DNA of 23,794 bases from CAZXSK01 sp964642855. GTDB lineage: Bacteria > Planctomycetota > Phycisphaerae > SM23-33. Location of the stretch: assembly GCA_964642855.1 (NCBI GenBank), contig CAZXSK010000061.1, forward strand, positions 1 to 23,794, written 5' to 3'. Positions 1 to 5,715 of this stretch are shown here, piece by piece; position 1 is the first letter of the stretch, and every line of letters starts with the position of its first letter. The notes under the pieces were generated by a model that was not told where the DNA came from, did no database searches, and saw nothing but the letters and a program-made list of their open reading frames with translations. A program made the position numbers and the translations under genes.

Positions 1-182
1 TGACCGTGATCCTCCGCAGCGACGCGTACTTCCATCTCAATGCCGACGAGCGCACATCGGTTGCCGCCACCTACGAGGTGGACGCCCGCGTGAAGGACGG
101 CAAGATTGCGGGCAGGCACAGCGGCATGTTCGGGCACGCGTGGCAGCGGCAGGGCAAAATCACAGGCAGCATTCGTGAGTAG
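1..182 (+). CDS. 3' end of an unidentified gene (partial)
   Basis: The reading frame is open from the first base and ends at TAG (180-182), giving the last 59 residues of a protein whose start lies outside the window. Third codon positions are strongly G/C, as in the other genes, which supports real coding. The visible part alternates charged and hydrophobic residues and includes two similar short phrases, DGKIAGRHSG and QGKITGS, suggesting beta strands of a small barrel or sandwich. I do not recognise the family and assign no function. The gene converges on selB, with only 36 bases between the two stop codons. Confidence 0.7.
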   Translation, partial: TVILRSDAYFHLNADERTSVAATYEVDARVKDGKIAGRHSGMFGHAWQRQGKITGSIRE

Positions 183-204
183 ACTTGCCCGCCGACCGCC
201 TGCC

Positions 205-218
205 CCCGCTCGCGCGGG
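205..218. other. Small inverted repeat between convergent genes
   Basis: CCCGC (205-209) and GCGGG (214-218) form a 5-bp stem with a 4-base loop, directly after the selB stop codon on the minus strand. No T-run follows on either strand, so it is at most a weak or factor-dependent termination or 3'-end structure. Stems this short are common in GC-rich DNA. Confidence 0.25.
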
Positions 219-2165
219 CTATTGCGGAGCGGTCAGCGCCTTTCCCGGCGTGCGGCGGTTGCCGGTGCGCACCGTCACCCGCGCGCGATCGAAATAATCC
301 AGCAGCGGCACGGCAAACTTCCTGCTGACGCCCAGCGCGTCGCGGAAATCCATCGTCGTAAACCCGCTGGCCCGGGTGAAGAGCTCCTCCACCACGTTGC
401 GAGCGCGGGCGATCGCCCGCGCGTGAAGGATCACCTTCCGGTCGAGTCTCACAACCTGCCCGTCATCTTCGAGCATTTGCAGAAGCTCGTCGGACCGCGC
501 CGCATTGATGCCCAGTCCCGCTGCGAGTTCATCGGGCAGGGGGGGAGTGAGTCCTGCCTCCTCCAGTGTGGCTGCAATGCGCTCGGCGTCGTGACGGTCA
601 GCCTCGCTGACGGTCGTCGGTCGATTCGCCAAGGAGAGCAACTGTCCTTCCCGCTTGATCCGCCCGGTGGCCTGCAGGCGTTCTGCAGCCAGGCCCGCCA
701 GTTCCTCCGAGGTGTCGAGACACTCGGCCAGCCGTCGGATCTCCATGCCCAGGCGAAGAGGTGACTGCCGATGGAACGCATCGAGTTCGTCGGGGATCCG
801 CTCGACCAGCAGCCGCACCGTGTCGGCGTGAACCCATCGGCCCCGGACTTCGACCACCTCGTCCGATTCGGCGAGCACAGCGAGCATCTCCCTCGTTCGG
901 TCGGCAGGCAGGTCTGCCCGGCGGGCGAGTTCCTCCGCGTCGACGGGTTGGGCACTCTCTTTCGTGATGGCAGCCAGCCAGGCCGACGGGTCATCGATGG
1001 CATGGCGACGGGTCGAGAGACGGTCGATCACCCAGGGGCGGTTGCGCTTGAGGCGAAGGTTGGTGACGTCGAGCACGCGTCCGCCGCCCAGGGTGGTCAC
1101 ACGTCCGCCGGCCAGTCCCGCCAGGTTGCTTCGGACGACGAACCGGTCCCCGGCCGCCAGGGGAAGCGGCTCCCGCAGGCGAAGTTGCACCAGGCGACGG
1201 GCGCCCGGGTCGCAGGTTGGATGGCCGTCGAGAATCGCCGCCTTGGCCATGGTCTCGGCCGTGCCCACGTGCAGGTGGACTTCGGCGTTGTCCTTCAGCG
1301 AGGCGGGCAGGCGGGGCAGCAACTGCACGTCCGCCTCGGCGAACTCCACCGGGCCGGGCCCGCCTTCGCCAGCGATCACGCTGCCGCGCGGCACATCTTC
1401 GGCAGCCACTCCCGAGAGATTGACGGCTACGCACTCCCCGGTTCGCCCGAGGTCCGACGTCTGGCCGTATACCTCGAGGTTGCGCACCCGTCCCTTGACC
1501 CCTCCGGGAAGGACCTCGACGGTCTGTCCGGAATGGATTTCCCCCGAAACCGGGATGCCCGTGGCGACCGTCCCGAATCCATGCACGCCGAACGATCGCT
1601 CGACCCACATCCGGAATTGGCCGGGATGGCGGACGGGTTCAGCCCGGTCGACGGCGGCGTTGAGTGCGGCGAAGAGCGACTCGAACCCTTCGCCGGTGAT
1701 ATTCGACACGCAGCAGATGTCGGCAGCCTCAAGGAACGTCCCCGCCAGAAAGCCTCGCACGTCGTCGACGACCATCGACCGCAGTTCCTCATCGACCAGG
1801 TCGATCTTCGTCACGGCGACCAGCCCGTGGCGGACGCCAAGCAGCGTGAGAATGTCCAGATGCTCGCGCGTCTGGGGCATCACGGAATCGTCTGCTGCCA
1901 CGACCAGGATCACCACATCGACTCCGTGGGCCCCGGCAGCCATGTTGCGTATGAAATCCACGTGCCCGGGCACGTCGACGATGCCGACGATCCGTTCATC
2001 GGCCAGTGTGCAGGGCGCGAAGCCCAACTCGATGGTCAGCCCGCGCTGCTGTTCCACGGCCAGGCGATCGGTATTGCAGCCGGTCAGCAGCTTGACCAGC
2101 GCCGTCTTGCCGTGGTCCACGTGCCCGGCCGTTCCGAGCATGATGTTCTTGCGGTTCTTGGGCAT
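219..2165 (-). CDS. selB: Selenocysteine-specific elongation factor SelB
   Basis: SelB is a cytoplasmic GTPase that carries selenocysteyl-tRNA to the ribosome at UGA codons marked by a SECIS hairpin. The 648-residue product has the expected layout. An N-terminal GTPase domain carries GHVDHGKT (residues 14-21), RGLTIELGFA (41-50), DVPGH (64-68) and TKID (119-122). The usual beta-barrel domains follow, then a C-terminal set of winged-helix domains that in this family bind SECIS RNA. The end retains the family-like GVSRKFAVPLLDYFDRARVT segment. Length is close to E. coli SelB (614). I chose ATG at 2165 because the P-loop follows at normal distance; the longer open frame would run back into selA. 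It starts 11 bases after the selA stop with no clear Shine-Dalgarno, so translational coupling is likely. Confidence 0.96.
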   Translation of the reverse strand: MPKNRKNIMLGTAGHVDHGKTALVKLLTGCNTDRLAVEQQRGLTIELGFAPCTLADERIVGIVDVPGHVDFIRNMAAGAHGVDVVILVVAADDSVMPQTREHLDILTLLGVRHGLVAVTKIDLVDEELRSMVVDDVRGFLAGTFLEAADICCVSNITGEGFESLFAALNAAVDRAEPVRHPGQFRMWVERSFGVHGFGTVATGIPVSGEIHSGQTVEVLPGGVKGRVRNLEVYGQTSDLGRTGECVAVNLSGVAAEDVPRGSVIAGEGGPGPVEFAEADVQLLPRLPASLKDNAEVHLHVGTAETMAKAAILDGHPTCDPGARRLVQLRLREPLPLAAGDRFVVRSNLAGLAGGRVTTLGGGRVLDVTNLRLKRNRPWVIDRLSTRRHAIDDPSAWLAAITKESAQPVDAEELARRADLPADRTREMLAVLAESDEVVEVRGRWVHADTVRLLVERIPDELDAFHRQSPLRLGMEIRRLAECLDTSEELAGLAAERLQATGRIKREGQLLSLANRPTTVSEADRHDAERIAATLEEAGLTPPLPDELAAGLGINAARSDELLQMLEDDGQVVRLDRKVILHARAIARARNVVEELFTRASGFTTMDFRDALGVSRKFAVPLLDYFDRARVTVRTGNRRTPGKALTAPQ

Positions 2166-2176
2166 CGGGGTTTGGA

Positions 2177-3592
2177 TCAGGGACTGGCGGCGACCCGTCC
2201 GGTCGCATCGGCAACGGCGGGGAACTGGTCGTCCGCCATCGTGCGAACGTGCAGCAGCGTTGCGTCGCCGGAAACCTGGGAGAACACGCACGCCTCGTCG
2301 AGCCGCAGGGCGCGGGCGAGATCTCCGGCTTCGGTTCCGGGCAGCTGGACGGAGACCGCCCTGCCGGGCAGGGCTTCCATGGGGCACGATCCGCTGCCCA
2401 GGTAGCCGTCGGCCTCTACGACGCGGACTTCGGCGTCCGGTGCTGCCTTGCGGATCTTCTTGGCGAGCGTTTCCGCGCGGGTTGCGAGCTGTTCGGGCTT
2501 CGCGGACAACATGCGGTAGAGCGGGTGCTCGCGCTTCAGTCGGTCGACGTCGCGGAACATCGCCAGCGTGCGCTCCAATGCCATCAGACAGGTTTTATCC
2601 GGGCGCAGGGCGCGGGCGAGGGGGTGCTTGCGGATCTTCCGGATGCACTCGGCGTTGCCTGCGATGATGCCCGCCTGCGGGCCTCCGATGAGCTTGTCCC
2701 CGGAGAACAGCACCACGTCCGCTCCGGCCGAAAGGCTCTGACGGGCGGTGGGTTCGTGAGGCAGACCAAACTGCCCCAGGTCTACCAGAGCGCCGGCGCC
2801 GAGGTCGTCGATCGCCAGCAGCCCGTGTTCGCCGGCCAGGGCGGCCAGTTGGTCGATGGGCACTTCCTTTGTGAACCCCACCACGCGGAAGTTGCTGGGG
2901 TGGGCGCGGAACAGCAGGGCGGTTTCCTCGGTGATGGCGTTCTCGTAGTCGCGCAGGTGCGTGCGGTTGGTCGTGCCGACTTCGACCATCTTCGCTCCGC
3001 CCTGGCTCATGACGTCGGGCAGGCGGAAGGCGCCGCCGATCTCGATGAGCTGGCCTCGGGAGACGATGACCTCCCGCCCGCCGGCCAGGGCAGCCAGCAC
3101 CAGCAGCGTTGCGCCTGCGTTGTTGTTGACCACGGTGGCAGCTTCCGCGCCGGTAAGCTCGCATAGGATGGCTTCCACGCGGTTGTCCCGTTCGCTTCGC
3201 AGGCCGGTCTCGCGATCGACCGCCAGCGTCACGTAGCCTTTCAGGCCGGGGATCATGTCGTCGACAACCGTCTCCGGCCAGACCGCCCGACCCAGCGCGG
3301 TGTGCAGGATCACGCCGGTGGCGTTGATGGCCGGAATCACATGGGGCTGGGTGCGGTCGAGCAGGATGGCTTCGGCCCGTTGGAGCACGAACGACTCGGT
3401 GACGTGGCTCGCGCCGCACCTGCCCGCGCCGTCGGCGAGGATCTGCTCGCGGAGCGTATCCACCGCCTGTCGAAGGCTGTCGGTGACCAGGTCGTGGGGG
3501 TGCTCGCGCAGCCAGGGCTCAACGTGCGGCGAGTTCAGCAGGTCCGAGATGGAGGGCAGCTTCCGCAGGAGCTGCTGCTTGACGGTTTCCAT
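2177..3592 (-). CDS. selA: L-seryl-tRNA(Sec) selenium transferase SelA
   Basis: SelA is the PLP enzyme that converts seryl-tRNA(Sec) to selenocysteyl-tRNA(Sec) using selenophosphate, as a homodecamer in the bacterial cytoplasm. The 471-residue length matches the family (E. coli 463). The PLP-binding lysine is visible in SGDKLIGGPQAGI (Lys300), and the phrases INATGVILHTALGRA (90-103) and VVNNNAGATLL (154-164) are typical. The N-terminal helical tRNA-binding part (METVKQQLLRKLPSI...) is present, so the start is well supported; a GAAAGG element lies 5 bases upstream of ATG. It is the first gene of a two-gene operon with selB. A sigma70-like promoter lies about 100 bases upstream. Confidence 0.97.
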   Translation of the reverse strand: METVKQQLLRKLPSISDLLNSPHVEPWLREHPHDLVTDSLRQAVDTLREQILADGAGRCGASHVTESFVLQRAEAILLDRTQPHVIPAINATGVILHTALGRAVWPETVVDDMIPGLKGYVTLAVDRETGLRSERDNRVEAILCELTGAEAATVVNNNAGATLLVLAALAGGREVIVSRGQLIEIGGAFRLPDVMSQGGAKMVEVGTTNRTHLRDYENAITEETALLFRAHPSNFRVVGFTKEVPIDQLAALAGEHGLLAIDDLGAGALVDLGQFGLPHEPTARQSLSAGADVVLFSGDKLIGGPQAGIIAGNAECIRKIRKHPLARALRPDKTCLMALERTLAMFRDVDRLKREHPLYRMLSAKPEQLATRAETLAKKIRKAAPDAEVRVVEADGYLGSGSCPMEALPGRAVSVQLPGTEAGDLARALRLDEACVFSQVSGDATLLHVRTMADDQFPAVADATGRVAASP

Positions 3593-3693
3593 GGCGGCCT
3601 TTCGTGCATGCGGCTGTGCCGGTCCGAATCGGGTCTCGCAGCGGTCCGTCGGACGCAGCGTGTAACCCCGCGACGCGGGGGGAATCTCCTTTC

Positions 3694-3722
3694 AGTGTAC
3701 CGGACGCTCGGCGCGGTGTCAT
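3694..3722 (-). promoter_or_regulatory. Predicted sigma70-type promoter for selA-selB
   Basis: Read on the minus strand: ATGACA (-35, 5 of 6 consensus) at 3722-3717, a 17-base spacer, then TACACT (-10, 4 of 6) at 3699-3694. Transcription should start near 3687, giving a leader of about 95 bases before selA. The leader can form a CCCCGC/GCGGGG stem (about 3666-3680) and a short GTCC/GGAC stem. Prediction by consensus match only. Confidence 0.55.
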
Positions 3723-3764
3723 CTTGCAGGCGGGCGGGATTTCCTGTCATGGACTCAAGGGGGG

Positions 3765-3794
3765 TTGCCCCTTCGCTGCTGCGCACGATATAAG
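3765..3794 (+). promoter_or_regulatory. Predicted promoter giving a leaderless glycosyltransferase mRNA
   Basis: TTGCCC (-35, 4 of 6) at 3765-3770, an 18-base spacer, and TATAAG (-10, 5 of 6) at 3789-3794. A start seven bases downstream of the -10 box falls on the ATG at 3801. No Shine-Dalgarno precedes this ATG, as expected for a leaderless transcript. The promoter is divergent from, and about 40-70 bases away from, the selA promoter. Confidence 0.5.
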
Positions 3795-3800
3795 ACGCCC

Positions 3801-4739
3801 ATGGCAGAGCAGGGCGAACACAGGCCGCGGTTTACGACCATCATGCCCGTCTACAATCACGTGGACTACGTGGAAGAGGCGGTGCGGTCCGTACGCGAGC
3901 AGATTTTCACCGACTGGCAGCTGATCATCGTAGACGACGGCAGCACCGACGGATCGGCCGAGCTCCTGGACAAGCTGGCCGCCCAGGACGAGCGAATCGA
4001 GGTGATCCATCAACCCAACGCCGGGCCTGCTGCGGCGCGGAACGCAGCCCTGCCGGTCGCCCGGGGACAGTGGCTGACGTATCTCGACAGCGACGACGTC
4101 TGGCTGCCCGACGCGCTGGACGCCTACGAGCGGTTCCTGCAGGAGCACCCGGACGTTCAGTTCGTGTACGGCTACCGTCACCGGCTCAACGAGGACGGGA
4201 CCGTCACCGAGAGCGCCGGCGAGTTCCAGGACGCGCCCACCGGTACCGAGGAGCTGTTCGGGCGCATGTACCTGTCTCACCTGTGTGTCTGCTACCGGCG
4301 CGAACTGATGGACAAGGTCGGCGGCTACGATGGGAATCTGCGGAGCTGCGAAGACTACGAGCTGTACCTGCGGATGAGCCTGCACACTGATTTCCACCCG
4401 CTGGGGCGGGCGACGGGCCTGCGACGGCGCCACGGAACGAACATCTCCCGCCAGACCGGCTTCAGCAGACGGCTGGAGGCGGAGGTGCTCCGACGGTTCG
4501 TGGAACAGCAGGGTGGCAGGGAAAAACTCCCCGACGAGGCGATAGCCCGGCGTCTGGGGCGGCTGTACTACGCAGCCGGGCGGCAGTATTTCAAGGCCCG
4601 GTGTTTTCAGCAGGGCCTGATGAGTCTTCGCAAGGCGCATCGATATCGCAGGACGGTCAAGAGCACGCTGATCGTAGCGTTGTGCTGGCTGCTCCGGCCG
4701 GTGGGCACGCGGGACGGGCGATCTCTCCCGCAGCTTTGA
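3801..4739 (+). CDS. Family 2 glycosyltransferase (GT-A fold)
   Basis: This probably transfers a sugar from a nucleotide-sugar donor to a surface polysaccharide or glycan; donor and acceptor cannot be told from sequence. The 312-residue protein starts with the GT2 signature TTIMPVYNHVDYVEEAV (12-28), followed by VDDGSTDG (44-51), the metal-binding DSDD (96-99) and a CEDYELYLRM segment near residue 200 typical of the catalytic-base region. The last 90 or so residues are helical and basic, without a clear membrane span, so it is likely cytoplasmic. An in-frame TTG at 3765 could extend the frame by 12 residues, but that TTG fits better as the -35 box and the GT2 fold begins just after the chosen ATG. 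It is a single-gene unit between selAB and a PEP-CTERM-like gene; other polysaccharide genes are not visible. Confidence 0.9.
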   Translation: MAEQGEHRPRFTTIMPVYNHVDYVEEAVRSVREQIFTDWQLIIVDDGSTDGSAELLDKLAAQDERIEVIHQPNAGPAAARNAALPVARGQWLTYLDSDDVWLPDALDAYERFLQEHPDVQFVYGYRHRLNEDGTVTESAGEFQDAPTGTEELFGRMYLSHLCVCYRRELMDKVGGYDGNLRSCEDYELYLRMSLHTDFHPLGRATGLRRRHGTNISRQTGFSRRLEAEVLRRFVEQQGGREKLPDEAIARRLGRLYYAAGRQYFKARCFQQGLMSLRKAHRYRRTVKSTLIVALCWLLRPVGTRDGRSLPQL

Positions 4740-4788
4740 TCGGGCCTGGTCTGGTTTCGGTCGGCGGGGTGCCCGGGCGGTAGCGCGC

Positions 4789-4825
4789 AAAAAGGTGGCC
4801 GCTTCCGGTGAGGGCGGAAGCGGCC
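4789..4825 (-). terminator. Intrinsic terminator for the minus-strand PEP-CTERM-like gene
   Basis: A perfect 11-bp stem, GGCCGCTTCCG (4797-4807) with CGGAAGCGGCC (4815-4825), has a 7-base loop. On the minus strand it is followed by ACC and five T (4793-4789). There is no T-run on the plus side, so it serves the minus-strand gene, about 70 bases past its stop, although the stem could also slow plus-strand transcription after the glycosyltransferase. Confidence 0.8.
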
Positions 4826-4896
4826 TGACCACTTGAGGAAGTTGCTTCTATATCGGGCAAGGTCTATTGGGAGGGTAGACATTGCCTTCGCTGGAA

Positions 4897-5175
4897 TCAG
4901 GCCTTGTCCGTGGCCTGGGATTCGCGGGGGTAGCGGGATGCGTTTTTGGCGCGGGCGATGCGTCTGCCGATCAGCAGCACGAGCGAGCCGAGCGAGATCA
5001 GGCAGAGCGTGGCGGCTTCGCCGAGAGGGACGGATGCAGCCTGGCAGGTCGAAGTGGCCGGGGCGGGGGAGCAGTCGGAAGCGGGCGAAGAGGGGAGAAC
5101 AAAAGAAGACCCCAGAGCCGCGGCCAGGCCGGCGATTCGAAGGGTCGTAATTGCGATCAGTGCAGTGCGACTCAT
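4897..5175 (-). CDS. Small exported protein with PEP-CTERM-like C-terminus
   Basis: The 92-residue protein has a hydrophobic N-terminal export signal (about 1-26), a short polar stretch with two cysteines (C35, C44), and a C-terminal tripartite segment: VPLGEAATL (49-57), a hydrophobic span (about 57-70) and the basic cluster RRIARAK (71-77). This resembles the VPEP or VPLPA type sorting signals cut by exosortases, but the motif is not canonical and 15 residues follow the basic cluster, longer than usual. Start choice is supported by GGAGAG five bases before the ATG. The gene is monocistronic, with its own terminator downstream. The mature part would be only about 20 residues, so a structural or signalling role is possible. 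No exosortase gene is in the window. It could instead be a plain two-span membrane peptide. Confidence 0.7.
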   Translation of the reverse strand: MSRTALIAITTLRIAGLAAALGSSFVLPSSPASDCSPAPATSTCQAASVPLGEAATLCLISLGSLVLLIGRRIARAKNASRYPRESQATDKA

Positions 5176-5206
5176 GGTTCTCTCCGTTCGCCTCGTTTGG
5201 CAAAGG

Positions 5207-5234
5207 AACAGGTCGGGCGCCGATGCGCCCTGTT
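5207..5234 (-). other. Stem-loop in leader of the PEP-CTERM-like gene
   Basis: GGGCGC (5215-5220) and GCGCCC (5225-5230) form a perfect 6-bp stem closed by a 4-base loop (CGAT). AACA (5207-5210) and TGTT (5231-5234) can extend it across a bulge. It lies 30-60 bases upstream of the minus-strand start codon, in the predicted 5' leader. No known riboswitch class was recognised. Confidence 0.4.
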
Positions 5235-5251
5235 TCGCCTTGCGGCGGCGA

Positions 5252-5294
5252 GGTCCTTGCCCGTCGGGCCCGAAGGCCTGCCGGGGGAAGGACC
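5252..5294 (-). other. Second stem-loop in the same leader
   Basis: GGTCCTT (5252-5258) and AAGGACC (5288-5294) form a 7-bp stem enclosing a GC-rich interior (GCCCG and CGGGG parts) that can pair further. With the neighbouring stem-loop it makes the predicted leader of the minus-strand gene highly structured. Confidence 0.4.
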
Positions 5295-5328
5295 CCGCAA
5301 GGGAAATCGCTCAATGCGATCCACCAGC

Positions 5329-5357
5329 AAGGTAGGATTCAGATTCCGTTGAGGCAA
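5329..5357 (-). promoter_or_regulatory. Weak promoter candidate for the PEP-CTERM-like gene
   Basis: On the minus strand, TTGCCT (5357-5352), a 17-base spacer and TACCTT (5334-5329) resemble a sigma70 promoter, but the -10 box matches only 3 of 6 positions. It would start transcription near 5322 and give a leader of about 147 bases holding the two stem-loops. This is the best candidate I found, not a firm call. Confidence 0.25.
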
Positions 5358-5390
5358 ATCACCCAGAGATTCTGAGTGGAAAATCCCTCT

Positions 5391-5434
5391 CCGCGGGTCG
5401 AGGCGTTCCCGGGAGAGTGCAGCCGACCCCGCGG
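5391..5434. other. Inverted repeat in the divergent spacer
   Basis: CCGCGGGTCG (5391-5400) pairs with CGACCCCGCGG (5424-5434) with a single bulged C, around a 23-base loop. It lies between the two divergent transcription units, upstream of both predicted promoters. It could be a protein-binding operator or a cruciform or RNA structure. No T-run marks it as a terminator. Confidence 0.35.
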
Positions 5435-5514
5435 GCGCTCGGTGTTGTCCACGGGGGAAAGTGCATGTCTGCAGGAACCTTCGGTGCCGGGGTGCGACTA
5501 ACATGCCGGTCGTC

Positions 5515-5543
5515 TTGTGGGCGGGGGGTCCGCCCACTATACT
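5515..5543 (+). promoter_or_regulatory. Predicted promoter for the propeller-protein gene, with palindrome in its spacer
   Basis: TTGTGG (-35, 3 of 6) at 5515-5520, 17 bases, then TATACT (-10, 5 of 6) at 5538-5543, predicts a start near 5550 and a 165-base leader. The spacer region is a perfect 8-bp inverted repeat, GTGGGCGG (5517-5524) with CCGCCCAC (5530-5537), overlapping the -35 box and abutting the -10 box. This is a position where a repressor or activator would act. Confidence 0.45.
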
Positions 5544-5605
5544 GGGTTCGCATGAACAGGGGCTCGGGGACGGACGCTGGGTCCGCCCGGGAACGCCCTG
5601 CAACG

Positions 5606-5669
5606 GCGGGGTTTTGGCCCCGCTTGCCTGTGATGGCCGCGCCAAAGCCTTGCTGCGCAGAGGCTTGGC
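5606..5669 (+). other. Two stem-loops in the leader of the propeller-protein gene
   Basis: GCGGGG (5606-5611) pairs with CCCCGC (5618-5623). Downstream, GCCAA-A-GCCT (5641-5650) pairs with AGGCTTGGC (5661-5669), with one bulged A. Both lie between the predicted transcription start and the ATG at 5716. I do not recognise a known riboswitch or other RNA family. Confidence 0.4.
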
Positions 5670-5715
5670 GGAAGTCAGAGAATCCTGCCCGACGAAAGTC
5701 CGAATGGTGGACGTT

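Larger units (their letters stand above)
5176..5715. other. 540-base divergent intergenic region
   Basis: No convincing gene lies here: the open frames lack ribosome sites and family-like sequence. It holds the regulatory signals for the two divergent genes: two leader stem-loops and a weak promoter candidate on the minus side; a central inverted repeat; and a promoter with a palindromic spacer plus two leader stem-loops on the plus side. No tRNA or known riboswitch pattern was recognised. Confidence 0.6.

Noticed and set aside
2166..2387. Longer SelB start inside selA
   Set aside because: The extra 74 residues are the out-of-frame reading of the selA 3' end; the SelB P-loop sits at normal distance from ATG 2165.
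771..2405. Plus-strand open frame of 544 codons opposite selB
   Set aside because: Antisense shadow of selB; the minus-strand protein is a clear SelB with all GTPase motifs.
3593..3800. selC (tRNA-Sec) between selA and the glycosyltransferase
   Set aside because: I looked on both strands for a long acceptor stem, a TCA anticodon and a T-loop; phrases such as GGACTCAAG near 3751 do not extend into a tRNA fold.
3747..4832. Minus-strand open frame of 361 codons opposite the glycosyltransferase
   Set aside because: Shadow frame; it also runs through the terminator and the divergent promoter region.
5461..5715. Longer start of the propeller gene
   Set aside because: The extension crosses the predicted promoter and leader hairpins and lacks a ribosome site, while a signal peptide begins at 5716.
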